Shown here: one piece after another, positions 16,311 to 23,666 of the stretch
Numbering within the stretch: position 1 is the first letter of the stretch
Layout: every line of letters starts with the position of its first letter
NCBI RefSeq assembly: GCF_002803075.1
Contig: NZ_NNBK01000005.1
Coordinates: 284,478-348,477 of the forward strand
Reading direction: 5' to 3'
From: Streptomyces sp. CB01373
GTDB lineage: Bacteria; Actinomycetota; Actinomycetes; Streptomycetales; Streptomycetaceae
Length of the DNA stretch: 64,000 nucleotides
Position numbers and translations under genes: made by a program
Notes under the pieces: model-generated
What the model was told of the DNA's origin: nothing
The model's input: only the letters and a program-made list of their open reading frames with translations
Databases searched by the model: none

Positions 16311-17447
16311 CTACCCGGCCAGGCGCTCCACCGCCGCGCGGACCCGCTCGTCCGTCGCCGTCAGCGCGACGCGTACGAAGTCCGCGCCCGCCGGGCCGTA
16401 GAAGTCGCCCGGGGCGACCAGGATGCCCCGCTCGGCGAGGTCGGCGACCGTGGTCCAGCAGGACTCGTCGCGCGTGGCCCACAGGTAGAGGCTCGCCTCG
16501 CTGTGCTCTATGCGGAAGCCGTGGGAGAGCAGGGCCCCGCGCAGGGTTTCGCGGCGGGCGGCGTAGCGCTCGCGCTGCTCGCGGACGTGGATGTCGTCGC
16601 CGAGGGCGGCCACCACCGCCGCCTGCGTCGGCGCCGGGGTCATCATGCCGCCGTGCTTGCGGATCTCCAGCAGCGGGCCGAGGACGGCCGGGTCACCGGC
16701 CAGGAAGGCGGCGCGGTAGCCGGCCAGGTTCGAGCGCTTGGACAGCGAGTGGACCGCGACGACGCCCTCGTACGAGCCGCCGTTCACGTCCGGGTGCAGG
16801 ACCGAGACCGGGTCGGCCTCCCAGCCCAGCTCCAGGTAGCACTCGTCGGAGACGACCAGCACGCCGTGCTCGCGGGCCCAGGCGACGATCCTGCGCAGCT
16901 CCTCCTTGGGCAGCACCTGACCCGTGGGGTTGGAGGGCGAGTTCAGCCACAGCAGCCGCAGGCCCGCCGGGTCCAGCTCCGTGGGGCCCGGCACGCCGGC
17001 GCCCGGTGTCGTCGAGTAGACGAGGTGGTCCGCGCGGGCCAGGCGGGCGCCGACCTCGTAGGTCGGGTAGGCCAGGCGCGGGTACGCGACCTTGTCGCCG
17101 GGGCCGAGGCCGAGCTGGGTGGGGAGCCAGGCGACCAGTTCCTTGGAGCCGACGATCGGCAGGACGTGCCGGTGGGTGACGTCCCGCGCGCCGAGCCGGC
17201 GCTCGACCCAGCCGGTGAGCGCGTCACGCAGTTCGGGCGTGCCCCACACGGTCGGGTAGCCCGGGGAGTCCGCGGCCGCGATCAGCGCCTTCTGGATCAG
17301 ATCGGGGACCGGATCCACCGGAGTGCCGACCGACAGGTCGACGATGCCGTCCGGATGGGCTGCGGCCGTCTTCTTGTACGGCTCGAGCTTGTCCCAGGGA
17401 AAGGCGGGGAGCCGGTCGGAGAGTGCGGACACGGGGATCAGGCTCAC
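16311..17447 (-). CDS. dapC: Succinyldiaminopimelate transaminase
   Basis: This 378-residue fold-type I PLP aminotransferase converts N-succinyl-2-amino-6-ketopimelate to succinyl-DAP, one step before DapE. Motifs include VDLSVGTPVDPVP, NSPSNPTGQ (PLP ring contact), VVSDECYLELG and SLSKRSNLAGYR with the Schiff-base Lys. The C-terminal Arg region is FVRVALTATDERV. The start is GTG at 17447, or the next in-frame GTG at 17432, where homologues begin (VSALSDRLPAFPW); ribosome-binding sites are weak for both. It is downstream of fdxA on the same strand (98 bases). Confidence 0.93.
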   Translation of the reverse strand: MSLIPVSALSDRLPAFPWDKLEPYKKTAAAHPDGIVDLSVGTPVDPVPDLIQKALIAAADSPGYPTVWGTPELRDALTGWVERRLGARDVTHRHVLPIVGSKELVAWLPTQLGLGPGDKVAYPRLAYPTYEVGARLARADHLVYSTTPGAGVPGPTELDPAGLRLLWLNSPSNPTGQVLPKEELRRIVAWAREHGVLVVSDECYLELGWEADPVSVLHPDVNGGSYEGVVAVHSLSKRSNLAGYRAAFLAGDPAVLGPLLEIRKHGGMMTPAPTQAAVVAALGDDIHVREQRERYAARRETLRGALLSHGFRIEHSEASLYLWATRDESCWTTVADLAERGILVAPGDFYGPAGADFVRVALTATDERVRAAVERLAG

Positions 17448-17545
17448 TTTCTGGTCCGGAAAACGCCTCGGTCCCGTGCGGCGGGCGGAGCGCTGGAGTG
17501 CGATCAGGCCGTACGGGACCGAGGCGGCGCGAAGACGGGCCGCTG

Positions 17546-17866
17546 TTACTGGTTCTGCGGCGGCAGCGCGGCGATGATGGGGTGGTCGCGCTCGATCAGC
17601 CCCAGCTTGCTGGCGCCACCGGGAGAGCCGAGCTCGTCGAAGAACTCGACGTTGGCCTTGTAGTAGTCCTTCCACTCCTCGGGAGTGTCGTCCTCGTAGA
17701 AGATCGCCTCGACCGGGCAGACCGGTTCGCAGGCTCCACAGTCGACGCATTCGTCCGGGTGGATGTACAAGGACCGCTGGCCCTCGTAGATGCAGTCGAC
17801 CGGGCACTCCTCGATGCACGCCTTGTCCTTGACGTCGACACAAGGCTGCGCGATGACGTAGGTCAC
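17546..17866 (-). CDS. fdxA: Seven-iron ferredoxin (3Fe-4S/4Fe-4S)
   Basis: This 106-residue low-potential electron carrier has all cluster ligands of the Azotobacter FdI-like class. Cys9, Cys17 and Cys50 fit the 3Fe-4S cluster, and Cys21, Cys40, Cys43 and Cys46 the 4Fe-4S cluster, with a spare Cys25. The motifs are ACIEECPVDCIYEG and CVDCGACEPVCPVEAIF. The start is GTG at 17866 with a strong GAGGAGG site. It is encoded just upstream of dapC, as in many actinobacteria, though no direct biochemical link is known. The partner reductase or P450 is not in the window. Confidence 0.96.
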   Translation of the reverse strand: MTYVIAQPCVDVKDKACIEECPVDCIYEGQRSLYIHPDECVDCGACEPVCPVEAIFYEDDTPEEWKDYYKANVEFFDELGSPGGASKLGLIERDHPIIAALPPQNQ

Positions 17867-18006
17867 GCTGTCGTTCCTCCTCGATAGGGCGCCGGCGGGC
17901 CTCCACAGGCTCCGCCGCCTGGCGCGCGGGAGCGCGGCGTCGTCGATGCCCGCCCCTAGTATCTCCGTTCCGGGGCATGATCCGAACAGGAGGGGTGAAC
18001 AGACCT

Positions 18007-19080
18007 GTGGAAATATCGGCGACAGGACGCCTCGAGGTCCGTATCACCGCTGCTGATGTGGGCAAACGGGTCTCAATTCGGCGCTTGAGCGAACCTGGCG
18101 CGCCGGGTGAGAAGTTCACCGACACGGTCGGAGTTCTCACATCATGGGACCACGGTGTGCTGCTGATCACACGGAAGAGTGGCGAGACCGTACAGATCGC
18201 CGAATCCTCCCTGGTCGCGGGCAAGGTGGTACCGGCCGCACCGGCCAGGCGGCGGGGTCCGGCGGCCACGTACGAGGAGCTGGCACGTGTGGCGGCGCGG
18301 GCCTGGCGGCCGGTGGAGAGCGAGCGGCTGGGCGACTGGGAGCTGCGGGCGGCCGCGGGATTCACCCGGCGGGCCAACTCGGTGCTGCCGCTCGGCGATC
18401 CCGGGCTTCCGCTCGACGCGGCGCTGGATGCCGTACGACGCTGGTACGGCGAGCGCGGCCTGCCCGCGTACATCCAGACGGCCACCGGCGCCGAGGGCAC
18501 GCAGGAAACGCTGTGCGCGGAGCTGGAGCGGCGGGGCTGGGTGCGCGAGGTGAGCGCGGAGCTGTGGATCGGGGCGCTCGCGCCGGTCGCCGACCGGGCC
18601 GAGGGCTCCGGGGTCGTGCTCTCCCGCACGGCCGACGAGGCGTGGCTTGCGCGGTATCAGCGCAAGGGGGTGAGCGAGGTGGCCCTGAAGGTGCTCGGCA
18701 GCGGGCCGTCGGTGTGGTTCGCGACGGTTCCCGGCGAGGGCGGTGTTCCGGCGGCGATCGGACGGTGTGTCGTCGACGGCCGCTGGGCGTCCTTCGCCGC
18801 CGTCGAGGTCGATCCGGCGCTGCGGCGTCGCGGCCTGGCCACCACCGTGCTCGCCGCGCTCGCCGGCCGCGCTCTCGACGAGGGCGCCTCGGCGGCCTGG
18901 CTCCAGGTCGAGACCGGGAACGACGCGGCTCGGGCGCTGTACGCCGGGATGGGCTTCGGCCCACACCATGCGTACCACCACTACCGCGCCCCGGAGCCCG
19001 GCGACGGCGGACACCCGCGGCCGTCGCCGGCGGAACCGGAGCCTCGGTCCCCGCGGAACTCCGGCGCTGGTCCGTCGTAG
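18007..19080 (+). CDS. GNAT family N-acetyltransferase with N-terminal beta domain
   Basis: It is 357 residues from GTG at 18007, with AGGAGGGG about 11 bases upstream. Codons between the earlier ATG (17977) and this GTG lack GC3 bias, so I prefer the later start. Residues 1-80 look like a small beta-rich, RNA- or ligand-binding fold (VGKRVSIRRL, GVLTSWDHGVLLITRKSGE). The C-terminal GNAT domain has the acetyl-CoA motif AAVEVDPALRRRGLATTVL and LQVETGNDAARALYAGMGF. The acceptor is unknown. It lies eight bases upstream of the next gene and is divergent from fdxA. Confidence 0.87.
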   Translation: MEISATGRLEVRITAADVGKRVSIRRLSEPGAPGEKFTDTVGVLTSWDHGVLLITRKSGETVQIAESSLVAGKVVPAAPARRRGPAATYEELARVAARAWRPVESERLGDWELRAAAGFTRRANSVLPLGDPGLPLDAALDAVRRWYGERGLPAYIQTATGAEGTQETLCAELERRGWVREVSAELWIGALAPVADRAEGSGVVLSRTADEAWLARYQRKGVSEVALKVLGSGPSVWFATVPGEGGVPAAIGRCVVDGRWASFAAVEVDPALRRRGLATTVLAALAGRALDEGASAAWLQVETGNDAARALYAGMGFGPHHAYHHYRAPEPGDGGHPRPSPAEPEPRSPRNSGAGPS

Positions 19081-19088
19081 GGATCGTC

Positions 19089-19961
19089 GTGAAAGGGCAC
19101 GAGCCTGCTATGAGTCCCCCGCATCCGCCGTCTCCGGAACGGGCCGCCGCGGTGCGCCGGCAGTTCGGCGAGGAGGTGCGGTCCGAGCGGCCGGACCTCG
19201 CGGCGCTGTGCCTGCTGATGGGTGCGGCGGCCGACGGGACGCTGGACGACGCCGGCATGGACGCGGCGCAGCAGGAGCTGGACCGGCTCGCCGGGGAGCT
19301 GCCGTACCGGCCGGGCGGGCCGCGGGAGTGGGCGCGGGCCCTGTGCCGGCTGCTCGGCGAGCGGTACGGGTTCCACGGCGCGGCGGCGGACTACCAGCGG
19401 CTGGAGTCCTCCCTGCTGCACGAGGTGCTGGTGCGGCGGCGCGGGCTGCCCATCCTGCTGTCGGTGGTGTGGATGGAGGTCGCGCGGCGGGCCGGGGCCC
19501 CGGTGTGCGGGGTCGCGCTGCCCGGGCACTTCGTCGTGGGGTTCGGGGCGGCGGGGGAACTGGTGCTCGCGGACCCGTTCGACGGGGGCCGGGTGCTCAC
19601 GGGGGCGGACGCCGACCTGCTGGTGGCCGGGGCGACGGGCGCGCCGCTGGACCCGTCGATGCTGGTGCCCGCGACTCCGTTGGAGGTCGTGTCCCGGATC
19701 CTGAACAACATCCGCGCCTGGGCGGCCGTGCGGCCCGAGCGGTCGGACGTGGCGCTGTGGGCGGTGGAGCTGTCGCTGCTGCTGCCGTCGCATCCGGCGC
19801 GGTTGCGGTACGAGCGGGCGCAGCTGCTCGTACAGCGGGGCGACTTCGTGGACGGGGCCCGGGAGCTGGAAGCGTACGCCGAGGTGCTGGGCACGGTGGA
19901 CGAGCCCGCGGCCGAGCGGGTGCGGGGACAGGCGCGGGCGGCGCGGGCCCTGCTGAACTGA
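19089..19961 (+). CDS. SirB1/transglutaminase-like family protein with TPR-like tail
   Basis: The 290-residue protein begins at GTG 19089, which has AGGGA five bases upstream. The in-frame ATG at 19110 would give 283 residues. The middle has the SirB1 family pattern: SLLHEVLVRRRGLPILLSVV, GVALPGHFVVGF and LADPFDGG. This is the permuted transglutaminase-like core, here without an obvious catalytic Cys at the usual site. The C-terminus (LRYERAQLLVQRGDFVDGARELEAY) is a TPR-like helical pair. The biochemical function of the family is not established. It is probably co-transcribed with the GNAT gene. Confidence 0.85.
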   Translation: MKGHEPAMSPPHPPSPERAAAVRRQFGEEVRSERPDLAALCLLMGAAADGTLDDAGMDAAQQELDRLAGELPYRPGGPREWARALCRLLGERYGFHGAAADYQRLESSLLHEVLVRRRGLPILLSVVWMEVARRAGAPVCGVALPGHFVVGFGAAGELVLADPFDGGRVLTGADADLLVAGATGAPLDPSMLVPATPLEVVSRILNNIRAWAAVRPERSDVALWAVELSLLLPSHPARLRYERAQLLVQRGDFVDGARELEAYAEVLGTVDEPAAERVRGQARAARALLN

Positions 19962-20007
19962 ACCTCGCGGGCCTGGTGAACCGAACCCGCCGGAAAGCGG
20001 CGCCGGC

Positions 20008-20622
20008 CTACAGCCAGCCCTTCTCCCGCGCGATGCGCACCGCCTCCGTCCTGTTGCGCACGGCGAGCTTCTGGATCGCGGTCGACAGGTAGTTGCGGAC
20101 CGTGCCCTGGGACAGGTGGAGGGTGGCGGCCAGCTCGGCGTTGGTGGAGCCGTCGGCCGCGGCGCGCAGGACCTCGCGCTCCCGGTCGGTCAGCGGGTTG
20201 GCGCCCTCGGCGAGGGCCGCCGCGGCCAGCGTGGGGTCGATGACCCGCTCGCCCGCGAGCACCTTGCGTATCGCCGCGGCGAGCTGCGCGGCCGGGGCGT
20301 CCTTGACCAGGAAGGCGTCCGCGCCCGCCTCCATGGCGCTGCGCAGATAGCCGGGGCGGCCGAAGGTGGTGAGCACGACCAGTTTCACCGCGGGCAGTTC
20401 CTTGTGGAGCCGGGCGGCGGCCTCGATGCCGGTGCAGCCGGGCATCTCGATGTCGAGCAGGGCCACGTCGACGCCGTGGGCGTGCGCCGCCGCCACGACC
20501 TCGTCGCCGCGCGGCACCTGGGCGACGACCTCGATGTCGTCCTCCAGGCCGAGCAGGGCGGCCAGTGCCTCGCGGACCATCGACTGGTCCTCGGCCAGGA
20601 GGACCTTGATCGTTCGGCTCAT
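20008..20622 (-). CDS. NarL/DesR-type response regulator
   Basis: This 204-residue DNA-binding regulator has a receiver domain (about 5-120) with the acidic pair in LLAEDQ, the phospho-acceptor Asp in VALLDIEMPG, Thr in VVLTTF and Lys in FLVKDAP. The C-terminal LuxR helix-turn-helix is NPLTDREREVLRAAADGSTNAELAATLHLS and GTVRNYLS. Its ATG overlaps the kinase stop as ATGA. With the kinase and the ABC exporter it forms one operon. It probably controls that operon through the palindrome at 23554-23567. Confidence 0.94.
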   Translation of the reverse strand: MSRTIKVLLAEDQSMVREALAALLGLEDDIEVVAQVPRGDEVVAAAHAHGVDVALLDIEMPGCTGIEAAARLHKELPAVKLVVLTTFGRPGYLRSAMEAGADAFLVKDAPAAQLAAAIRKVLAGERVIDPTLAAAALAEGANPLTDREREVLRAAADGSTNAELAATLHLSQGTVRNYLSTAIQKLAVRNRTEAVRIAREKGWL

Positions 20623-21830
20623 GCCGGGGATCCTACGTCCGCGCGGGAGGCCAGAGGCACCCGGGCGACGAGCCGGAAGCCGCGCCTGACGCGCCCCGCC
20701 TCCAGCTGCCCGCTCACCTTCTCCAGACGCTCGGCCAGGCCCGTCAGACCGTTGCCGGGGCCCTTGGCGACGCCGGTGGTGCCGCCCGAGCCGTTGTCCT
20801 CGACGCACAGTTCGAGGAACGGCCCGTCCAGGGTCTGGCGGCGCACCAGGCCGACGGCGCACCGGGTGGCGCCGCTGTGCCGTACGACGTTGGTGATCGC
20901 CTCGCGCAGCGCCCAGGCGAGCGCGGACTCGCTCTCCTCCGTGACGCCGTGCAGGTCGGGCTCGGCGGGCACGTCGGCGATGACGTCGGCGGCCGTGAGC
21001 GCCACCTGGGCGCCCGCGAGTTCGGCGTGCAGACGGGGGCGCCGGTAGCCGGTGACGGCCTCGCGGACGTCGACCAGGGCCTGGCGGCTGACCTGTTCGA
21101 TGTCGGCGACCTGCTGGGCCGCCTTGCCGGGGTGGTCGGGCAGCATCCGGCCGGCCAGCTCGCTCTTCAGCGTGATCAGCGACAGGGAGTGGCCGAGCAG
21201 GTCGTGCAGGTCGCGGGCGAGCCGCAGCCGTTCCTCGTTGGCGGCGAGCTGCGCCACGGTGGCGCGGGCCTTGCGCAGGTCGACCGTGGTGCGTACCAGT
21301 TGCCGTACGCCGGTCATCGCGAAGCCGACGAGCGTCACCAGCAGGAACAGGGTCCACTCGCCCTGTGCGCCGGTGTGCTGGGCGACGAGCAGCATCACGG
21401 TCGTGGTCAGCGGGATCGTCCAGTAGGCCATCCGCAGCGGGTTCGTCGCGCCGCAGGCCACGGAGACGTACACGAACAGGCCGATCCACTGCGAGCCGAG
21501 GGTCAGGCACAGCACGACGGCGAGGACGCCGAGCGCGGCGACGAGGCAGCCGACGACGCGCCCGGAGAACGGTCGCCCCATGTTCCGGTAGACCAGCGCC
21601 AGATAGGTCCCGGTGAAGGCCGTGAGGCCCGCCCAGCCGGCCGCGGTGGCGGCGGTCGTGTGGGCGCCGGAGACCAGGTCCCGCACCGGCGAGCTGAGGA
21701 AGATCAGCCAGGGCAGGATCCACACCAGTTTGCGCAGCGCCTCGCCCCTGTTCCGGGGCGGCTCCCCCATGCGCATCAGCCGGTCCGCCCGTGCTTCGCC
21801 GGGCCGCGGGTCTTCCGTCATGACGCTCAC
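20619..21830 (-). CDS. DesK-type sensor histidine kinase
   Basis: This 403-residue membrane kinase has five or six N-terminal helices (about 30-175). A HisKA_3 dimerisation domain with the phosphorylated His in RLARDLHDLLGHSLSLI follows, then a HATPase domain with the N box LREAITNVVRHSGA and G box DNGSGG...GNGLTGLAERL. The GTG start at 21830 overlaps the ABC permease stop as GTGA; an ATG three codons later is an alternative. Kinases of this class sense membrane state or antibiotics. Linkage to an exporter suggests sensing of a membrane-active compound, which is inference. Confidence 0.93.
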   Translation of the reverse strand: MSVMTEDPRPGEARADRLMRMGEPPRNRGEALRKLVWILPWLIFLSSPVRDLVSGAHTTAATAAGWAGLTAFTGTYLALVYRNMGRPFSGRVVGCLVAALGVLAVVLCLTLGSQWIGLFVYVSVACGATNPLRMAYWTIPLTTTVMLLVAQHTGAQGEWTLFLLVTLVGFAMTGVRQLVRTTVDLRKARATVAQLAANEERLRLARDLHDLLGHSLSLITLKSELAGRMLPDHPGKAAQQVADIEQVSRQALVDVREAVTGYRRPRLHAELAGAQVALTAADVIADVPAEPDLHGVTEESESALAWALREAITNVVRHSGATRCAVGLVRRQTLDGPFLELCVEDNGSGGTTGVAKGPGNGLTGLAERLEKVSGQLEAGRVRRGFRLVARVPLASRADVGSPA

Positions 21831-22567
21831 GCCTTCAGCGTGTCCTTCCGGTACAGCCAGGCCGCGCCGCCCGCGAACAGGGCGAAGAAGACGACGAGGA
21901 TGGCGAGGTCCTTCGCGTGCGGGGCCTGGCTCTCCTCGATCGCGCGCCCCAGTGCAGCGTACGCGTGCGTCGGCAGCCACTCGGCGATGTTCTGCAGCCA
22001 CCGCGGGAAGGTGGTCGAGGGCATCCACAGACCGCCGAGCATGGACAGGCCGAAGTAGATGATCATCGTGATCGGGCGGACCGCGTCCCCGCTGGCGAGG
22101 TAGCCGATGGCGACGCCGAGCGCGGCGAAGACCAGGCTGCCGGCCCAGATCGCGCCGGTGAGGGCGAGCCACTGCCAGGCCTCCAGACGGACCTGCTTGA
22201 CGGCGGCGGCGACCACGAAGACGACGACGATGGACGGCAGGCTGACCACGGCGGCGCCGGCGGTCTTGGCGAGGACGTAGCCCCGCCCGGGCAGTGAGGT
22301 CAGCCGCAGCTGCCGTACCCAGCCGCTCTCGCGCTCCTTGGCGATGCGCTCGCTGTTACCCATGAGCACGGCGGTGAGGGCGCCGAAGGAGGCCATGGAG
22401 ACCATCATGTACGTCGGGACGGTCAGGCCGGTGCCGTCGACCTTGGTGACGCCGTCCGCCTTGCCCGCGATGATCAGGAAGAGGATCGAGGGGTAGAGCA
22501 CCGAGAAGAACAGGAACTTGCGGTTGCGCAGGGCGCGGGTGAGTTCCAGCCTGATCAGACTGTTCAC
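21827..22567 (-). CDS. ABC-2 type transporter permease (DrrB-like)
   Basis: The 246-residue protein has six predicted membrane helices, beginning near KFLFFSVLYPSILFLII and ending with DLAILVVFFALFAGGAAWLY. It has the ABC-2 family features of an early soluble stretch SERIAKERESGWVRQLRLTSLPGRGYV and GGLWMPSTTFPRWLQNIAEWLPTHAY. It should form the channel of an exporter with the ATPase gene just upstream. The GTG start at 22567 overlaps that gene as GTGA. The substrate is unknown; drug or lipid export is typical. Confidence 0.92.
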   Translation of the reverse strand: MNSLIRLELTRALRNRKFLFFSVLYPSILFLIIAGKADGVTKVDGTGLTVPTYMMVSMASFGALTAVLMGNSERIAKERESGWVRQLRLTSLPGRGYVLAKTAGAAVVSLPSIVVVFVVAAAVKQVRLEAWQWLALTGAIWAGSLVFAALGVAIGYLASGDAVRPITMIIYFGLSMLGGLWMPSTTFPRWLQNIAEWLPTHAYAALGRAIEESQAPHAKDLAILVVFFALFAGGAAWLYRKDTLKA

Positions 22568-23502
22568 GACTGCTTGGCCTCCTCGGCCTCGGTGATGGCG
22601 ACGAAGGCCTGCTCGAGTCCGAGCCCGGCGACTTCGAGGTTGCGGGGGTAGGCGCCGAGCCCGTACAGGGCGTGCACGGTCGCGTCGGCGTCGGAGGACT
22701 GGATGCGGACGGTCTGACCGCTCACGGCCATCGAGGTCAGGAAGGGCAGAGCGCGCAGCGCGGCCTCGTCGATGTCGCCCTCCAGGTCGAAGGCGACCCG
22801 CCGGGCCCCCGCCTTCGCCTTGATCTCGGCGGCGGTGCCGTCGGCCAGCAGCCGTCCCCGGTGCAGGACGAGCACCCGGTCGGCGATGGCGTCGGCCTCC
22901 TCCAGGTAATGCGTGGCGAACAGGACCGTACGGCCCTGGTCGGCCTGTTCGCGCATGGTGGCCCAGAAGGCCTGGCGGGCGGAGACGTCCATGCCGGTGG
23001 TCGGCTCGTCCAGGACGATCAGGTCGCTGTCGCCGGCGGTGGCCAGGGCGAAGCGGACGCGCTGGGCCTGGCCGCCGGAGAGCTTGTTCACCTTGCGGTC
23101 GGCGATCTGGGAGATGCCCGCCCGGGCCAGCACGTCGGCGGTCCTGAACCGCTTGGGGTGCAGGTCGCAGGCGAGCCGCACCAGTTCTGCGACGGTGACG
23201 TCCTCCATCAGCCCGCCGCTCTGCAGCATGGCGCCCACGCGGCCCGCGACGATCGCCTCGCGCGCGGTGGTGCCGAAGACGCTGACGGTGCCGCTGTCGG
23301 CCTGCCTGAGGCCGAGCAGCAGGTCGAGGGTGGTCGACTTGCCGGCGCCGTTCGGGCCGAGCAGGGCGACGGTCTCGCCCGGATGCAGGGCGAGGGTCAG
23401 CCCGTCCACGGCCCGTACGTTCCCGTAGGTCTTGGTCACCTGGTCGAACCCCACCACCGTGGTGGTACCGGCTCGCTCCGCTGTTGTCGTCATGCCGGAC
23501 AT
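22564..23502 (-). CDS. ABC transporter ATP-binding protein (DrrA-like)
   Basis: This 312-residue ATPase has Walker A LLGPNGAGKST, signature LSGGQAQRVRFALA, Walker B LIVLDEPTTGMD and switch His in FATHYLEEAD. A C-terminal DrrA-type extension follows. It energises the exporter encoded by the coupled downstream gene. The start is ATG 23502, or ATG 23493 three codons later; both have weak ribosome-binding sites. A perfect 6-bp-arm palindrome lies 52-65 bases upstream, at the place expected for promoter control by the operon's own response regulator. Confidence 0.94.
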   Translation of the reverse strand: MSGMTTTAERAGTTTVVGFDQVTKTYGNVRAVDGLTLALHPGETVALLGPNGAGKSTTLDLLLGLRQADSGTVSVFGTTAREAIVAGRVGAMLQSGGLMEDVTVAELVRLACDLHPKRFRTADVLARAGISQIADRKVNKLSGGQAQRVRFALATAGDSDLIVLDEPTTGMDVSARQAFWATMREQADQGRTVLFATHYLEEADAIADRVLVLHRGRLLADGTAAEIKAKAGARRVAFDLEGDIDEAALRALPFLTSMAVSGQTVRIQSSDADATVHALYGLGAYPRNLEVAGLGLEQAFVAITEAEEAKQS

Positions 23503-23553
23503 GCTGGCCGACGGGCGGGGGTGCCGGGCAGTGTCGCGGGTCCTGACTGCCGG

Positions 23554-23567
23554 ATGACAGATGTCAT
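23554..23567. promoter_or_regulatory. Palindromic operator candidate for the ABC/two-component operon
   Basis: ATGACA and TGTCAT form a perfect inverted repeat around GA. The site lies 52-65 bases upstream of the ATPase start. Six-base dyads of this kind suit dimers of NarL/DesR-type regulators. Confidence 0.5.
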
Positions 23568-23611
23568 GTTCGCGAGGTGACAGGGCGGGAGGGGGGCGGG
23601 CCACGAAGACG

Positions 23612-23650
23612 AGAGGGCACCCGGGGTCCGTGCCGGACCGGGTGCCCTCT
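23612..23650. terminator. Hairpin terminator downstream of the peptidoglycan-binding-like gene
   Basis: Outer arms 23612-23622 and 23640-23650 pair over 11 bp, and an inner GGTCCG/CGGACC stem extends the hairpin. It sits 16 bases beyond the stop at 23667 on the minus strand. Confidence 0.75.
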
Positions 23651-23666
23651 GCCGCTGCTGCGGTGT

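Noticed and set aside
17977-18006. Upstream ATG start for the GNAT protein
   Set aside because: The ten extra codons lack GC3 bias and include the ribosome-binding site of the GTG at 18007.
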